Positions 53,293-56,115 of a DNA stretch of 56,115 nt are shown here, in pieces. The notes beneath the pieces are model-generated. The model did not search any database. It was not told the DNA's origin and saw only the letters and a program-made list of their open reading frames with translations. A program made the position numbers and the translations under genes. The stretch comes from Chloroflexota bacterium. Lineage in GTDB: Bacteria > Chloroflexota > Anaerolineae > DUEN01. The stretch's first letter is position 1. Each line of letters opens with the position of its first letter. The stretch covers positions 1 through 56,115 of the forward strand of contig JAADGJ010000018.1 of the NCBI GenBank assembly GCA_013152435.1, given 5' to 3'.

Positions 53293-54327
53293 ATGCAAGC
53301 GCTCGTCAACTACAGCGACCGTCCTGGCAGCGTGGAGCTGCGCGAGGTGCCTGAGCCAAAGCCCGGGCGAGGGCAGGTGCTCATCCGCGTGCGAGCCGTC
53401 GGGGTGTGCGGCAGCGATCTTCACCAGTGGCATGGCCCCGTGAGCTGGCAGGTGAACTATCCCGTGATCCTGGGCCACGAGTTCGCCGGGACCATCGCGG
53501 CGGTGGGGGAGGACGTACACGATTGGCAGGTGGGCGACCGGGTGGCCTGTGAGACCGCCGCCGAGATCTGCGGCAAGTGCATCTACTGCCACACCGGGCA
53601 GTACAATGTGTGCCCCGAGCGCAAGGGGTTCGGCTATGGGGTGGACGGCGCCATGGCCACCTACGTCGTCGCCCGGCAGGAGCTGTTACATCGCATCCCC
53701 GACGGCGTCTCATTCGAGGAGGCCGCTCTGACCGAGCCCGCCTCGGTGGCCTTCAACGCCATCGTGGAGAAATCGCGTCCCCGTCCCGGCGACCTGGTGG
53801 TGATCCTGGGGCCGGGCCCCATCGGGCTCATGGCCCTGCAGGTGATCCGGCTGTTCAGCCCGGCGCACGTCCTGATGGTCGGCCTGGCCAGGGACGAGGC
53901 GCGATTGGCCCTGGCCGAGAAGCTGGGCGCCGATCAGATCATCGTGGCCGACCGCGAGGATCCGGTGCCCGCGGTGCGCAGCCTGGGCGACGGCCTGGGG
54001 GCGGACCTGGTGATCGACGCCGTGGGCGTTCGCGAGACGCTGAGGCAAAGCCTGGAGATGGTGCGTCCCAACGGACAGATCACGAAGATCGGCTGGGGAC
54101 GGGAGCCGGTGAATTTCAGCCTGGATCCGTTGATCGCCAAGGCGGCCACATTGCAGGGCACCTTCAGCCACACCTGGCCCACGTGGGAGCGGGTGTTGGG
54201 GCTGATGGCGCACGGTCAGATTGATGCTCGCTCGATCAGCGAAACCTTCCCCCTGGCCGACTGGCACGCCGCCTTCCAGCGCATGGACAGCCTGGCCATC
54301 GCGAAGGCGGTGTTGATTCCGGGATAA
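53293..54327 (+). CDS. Zinc-dependent alcohol/polyol dehydrogenase (MDR family)
   Basis: The 344-residue protein has catalytic-zinc residues in GVCGSDLHQWHG and ILGHEFAGTIAAVG, the structural-zinc site CGKCIYCHTGQYNVC, and VVILGPGPIGLMALQV for NAD(P). It resembles sorbitol and threonine dehydrogenases and likely oxidises a sugar alcohol or related hydroxyl in the pathway. AGGAG precedes ATG 53293. It lies 18 bases after the HUMPS-family gene. Confidence 0.91.
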   Translation: MQALVNYSDRPGSVELREVPEPKPGRGQVLIRVRAVGVCGSDLHQWHGPVSWQVNYPVILGHEFAGTIAAVGEDVHDWQVGDRVACETAAEICGKCIYCHTGQYNVCPERKGFGYGVDGAMATYVVARQELLHRIPDGVSFEEAALTEPASVAFNAIVEKSRPRPGDLVVILGPGPIGLMALQVIRLFSPAHVLMVGLARDEARLALAEKLGADQIIVADREDPVPAVRSLGDGLGADLVIDAVGVRETLRQSLEMVRPNGQITKIGWGREPVNFSLDPLIAKAATLQGTFSHTWPTWERVLGLMAHGQIDARSISETFPLADWHAAFQRMDSLAIAKAVLIPG

Positions 54328-54420
54328 ACCCTACGCAATACGCAACACGCAATACGTAACACGTAGCATGTCAACCTGTTCCGTATTCCGTATTGCGTGA
54401 TGATGTAATGGTCCAAGGAG
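54328..54420. repeat. Short intergenic repeats with an 11-bp inverted repeat
   Basis: ACGCAATACGCAACACGCAA is followed by CACGTAGC and CCGTATTCCGTATTGCGTGA. CACGCAATACG at 54346-54356 pairs perfectly with CGTATTGCGTG at 54389-54399, so a stem-loop with a 32-base loop is possible. Confidence 0.6.
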
Positions 54421-54427
54421 TTTACCC

Positions 54428-55732
54428 ATGCCTTTCGATCCCGTCCTCCGCGAGAGATTCGATCATATCCCCCTTCCGGTGATGTACCCAGCGCGAGTGC
54501 AATTCCCGGCACCCAGAGTGCAAGACCTGGAGGGAGCGGTTCGCGAGGCGCTGCGGACCGGAGGCATCCTGGATCGAGTGCAGCCTGGCATGCGAGTGGC
54601 CATCGGAGCCGGCAGCCGGGGAGTAGCCCGACTTCCAGAGATCGTCCGCGCCGTGGTGGAGGCCGTGCGAGCCGCCGGCGCGGAGCCGTTTGTTATCCCG
54701 GCCATGGGCAGCCACGGCGGCGCCACGGCCGAGGGACAACGGGAGGTGCTCGCCAGCCTGGGCGTGACCGAGGCGACCGTTCAGGCGCCCATCGTGTCCA
54801 GCATGGAGGTCGTGGAGCTGGGACGGCTCTCCGATGATGTGCCGGTGTGCATGGATCGCAACGCATACGAGGCCGATGGCACCATCTTGATCAACCGCAT
54901 CAAGCCACACACCGACTTCCGTGGCCCCATCGAGAGCGGGCTGGCCAAGATGTGCGTCATCGGATTGGGCAAGCGACGCACCGCCGAGGCGATCCACGCG
55001 TACGGTCCCAACGGCCTGCGCGATCTGATCCCGCGGGCCGCGCCCATCGTCGTGGAACGCGGCCGCGTCCTCGGCGGCATCGCCACCGTCGAGAACGCCT
55101 ACCATGATGTGGCCGACGTCGTAGGCGTCCCGCCCGACGAGATCGGTGGATCGATCGAGCAGGCACTCCTGATGCGAGCCTGGGAGCTGATGCCCTCTCT
55201 GCCATTCGATCACCTGGATGTGCTCGTGATCGACGAGATGGGGAAGGACATCAGCGGGACGGGTATGGATACCAACATCATCGGCCGGATGTTGCTGCCG
55301 GGCGTGCCCGAGCCCGACCGCCCGCAGGTCAACGTCATCACCCTGCTGGGGCTCACCGAGGCGACGCACGGGAACGCGGTGGGTTACGGCCTGGCCGACG
55401 TGATCACCGAGCGATGCCTGAACCAGATCGACTGGGAGATCACGCGCGTGAACGCGCTGACGGCGGGCATCCTGAGCGCGTGGCGCGGCAAGCTCCCCTG
55501 GGTCGCCCAGGACGATGCCGCGGCTATCCGGCTGGCGCTTCGGTTCTGCGGCCGCCCGGATCCCGAAAACGCCCAGATGATGCGCATCCGGAACACGTTA
55601 GCCCTCGATTATGTCTGGATCTCCGAGGCGTTGGTGGAGGCGGCCCGGGAGATGGACAACGTGACCGTGGAGGAAGCGCCGGCGAAGTGGGCCTTCGACG
55701 CGACAGGGCGCCTGCAGCCGTTGGCCCCGTGA
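54428..55732 (+). CDS. Lactate racemase-like (LarA/DUF2088 family) protein
   Basis: The 434-residue protein has AIGAGSRGVARLPEIV, VIPAMGSHGGATAEGQ, ILINRIKPHTDF and SGLAKMCVIGLGKRR, matching the N-terminal LarA-like domain. The family contains nickel-pincer hydroxyacid racemases; this member could racemise or epimerise a sugar acid. Cofactor-loading lar genes are not in view. AAGGAG precedes the ATG; R1 copy G begins within two bases of the TGA stop. Confidence 0.83.
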   Translation: MPFDPVLRERFDHIPLPVMYPARVQFPAPRVQDLEGAVREALRTGGILDRVQPGMRVAIGAGSRGVARLPEIVRAVVEAVRAAGAEPFVIPAMGSHGGATAEGQREVLASLGVTEATVQAPIVSSMEVVELGRLSDDVPVCMDRNAYEADGTILINRIKPHTDFRGPIESGLAKMCVIGLGKRRTAEAIHAYGPNGLRDLIPRAAPIVVERGRVLGGIATVENAYHDVADVVGVPPDEIGGSIEQALLMRAWELMPSLPFDHLDVLVIDEMGKDISGTGMDTNIIGRMLLPGVPEPDRPQVNVITLLGLTEATHGNAVGYGLADVITERCLNQIDWEITRVNALTAGILSAWRGKLPWVAQDDAAAIRLALRFCGRPDPENAQMMRIRNTLALDYVWISEALVEAAREMDNVTVEEAPAKWAFDATGRLQPLAP

Positions 55733-55897
55733 TAGTGCCGTTGCTTCTGCTGTGGGGAGGCCTGGAGGGGCGAAGCCCCTCCGGAAAAAGCGAGGTTTCC
55801 GTGGAGGGAAGGCCCCCTCCACCCCCCTCCTTGTGGAGCTGGTAGCTAAGGGAGACCCGCAGACACCTTGCCGGTAAATTTTCAAACACGCTCTCAG
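55733..55897 (-). repeat. R1 intergenic repeat, copy G with centre deleted
   Basis: 165 bases in minus orientation. The AGCGTGTTTGAAAATTTACC end, GGTGTCTGCGGGTCTCCC, the GTGGAGGG hairpin and the GGAGGGGCTTCGCCCCTCC hairpin are all there, but the ACCTGCC...GGCAGGT centre is missing exactly between TTTCC blocks. The right end begins immediately after the LarA-like stop. Confidence 0.85.
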
Positions 55898-55973
55898 ACC
55901 TCCCCAGGGGGCGGGTCGATGGCGGCCGTAGCGTTCTTTTCCATACCCCGCGTTTCCACGTGACGCGATCCCG

Positions 55974-56003
55974 TTGACAGCCCGACGGAAGAAAGCCTAT
56001 AAT
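55974..56003 (+). promoter_or_regulatory. Consensus sigma70-type promoter at the right edge
   Basis: TTGACA (55974-55979), 18-base spacer, TATAAT (55998-56003): twelve of twelve consensus bases. It directs transcription to the right-edge gene. Confidence 0.85.
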
Positions 56004-56072
56004 GGGATCACGAACACTCGATGTGCCGATGACGATGGGGAGACGGCCTCTGCATGAGAAGCGAGCGCTGAG

Positions 56073-56115
56073 TTGAAAGCGGCGGTGAAGGGAATTATCT
56101 TCGATTTCAAGCGGT
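56073..56115 (+). CDS. N-terminal fragment, possibly a HAD-like hydrolase
   Basis: The frame from TTG 56073 (or GTG 56085) gives LKAAVKGIIFDFKR before the edge. A hydrophobic strand ending in FDF is the typical first motif of HAD phosphatases; however, the usual second Asp is Lys here, so the call is weak. A strong promoter 70 bases upstream supports a gene. Confidence 0.4.
   Translation, partial: MKAAVKGIIFDFKR

Overview
The window is a GC-rich bacterial chromosome segment. Gene content points to a Chloroflexota organism, probably Anaerolineae or Caldilineae and possibly thermophilic: a fused cytochrome b with its own Rieske and diheme cytochromes, secreted CAP and beta-propeller proteins with Thr/Pro linkers and a short YLPF-like motif, many TIM-barrel sugar isomerases, Gfo/Idh and UroD-like proteins, and a ribosomal protein S2 with a long acidic tail. 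The phylum assignment is inference; no rRNA or tRNA gene was recognised.

Layout. 1-3.9 kb: end of a probable UroD-like gene, a TPR/zinc-ribbon membrane protein, a secreted protein and a major facilitator transporter. 4.0-9.2 kb, minus strand: a conserved block rpsB-tsf-pyrH-frr-uppS-cdsA with a promoter near 9150. 9.5-11.9 kb: a Trm112-like protein, RNase Z and RNA 3'-phosphate cyclase. 12.5-16.3 kb: a Rieske/cytochrome b/cytochrome c operon whose last gene carries a 120-base internal duplication and a frameshift in each copy. 17-21.7 kb: two secreted proteins. 21.8-23.8 kb: hydrolase, EEP-family phosphatase/nuclease and tatA.

24.5-40.8 kb, minus strand, and 41.8-55.7 kb, plus strand, form a large carbohydrate-catabolism island. 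The minus half has a sugar/nucleoside-type kinase, GH31 glucosidase, deacetylase-like protein, six-hairpin glycosidase-like protein, sugar isomerases, ROK kinase, glycosyltransferase and esterase, mixed with NUDIX, GNAT, superoxide reductase and nitrilase genes. The plus half, behind a good sigma70-type promoter, runs UroD-like methyltransferase, xylulokinase-like kinase, isomerase, second UroD-like protein, corrinoid protein, GalK-like kinase, Gfo/Idh oxidoreductase, SDR, two isomerases, hexulose-phosphate synthase/keto-gulonate-phosphate decarboxylase family protein, zinc dehydrogenase and LarA-like protein. The parts suggest catabolism of a modified, possibly methylated, sugar or sugar acid, with a corrinoid methyl-transfer module. 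No transporter, MttB/MtaB-type methyltransferase or corrinoid activator is visible inside the window.

The least ordinary feature is non-coding. A family of structured intergenic repeats (called R1 here, about 250-260 bases when full length) occurs in at least eight places, in both orientations, with imperfect terminal inverted repeats and three conserved hairpin blocks. In three copies the right end supplies the stop codon of a convergent gene, and a fourth lies just after a stop. A related family (R2) and a third element (R0) that contains an R1 copy are also present.
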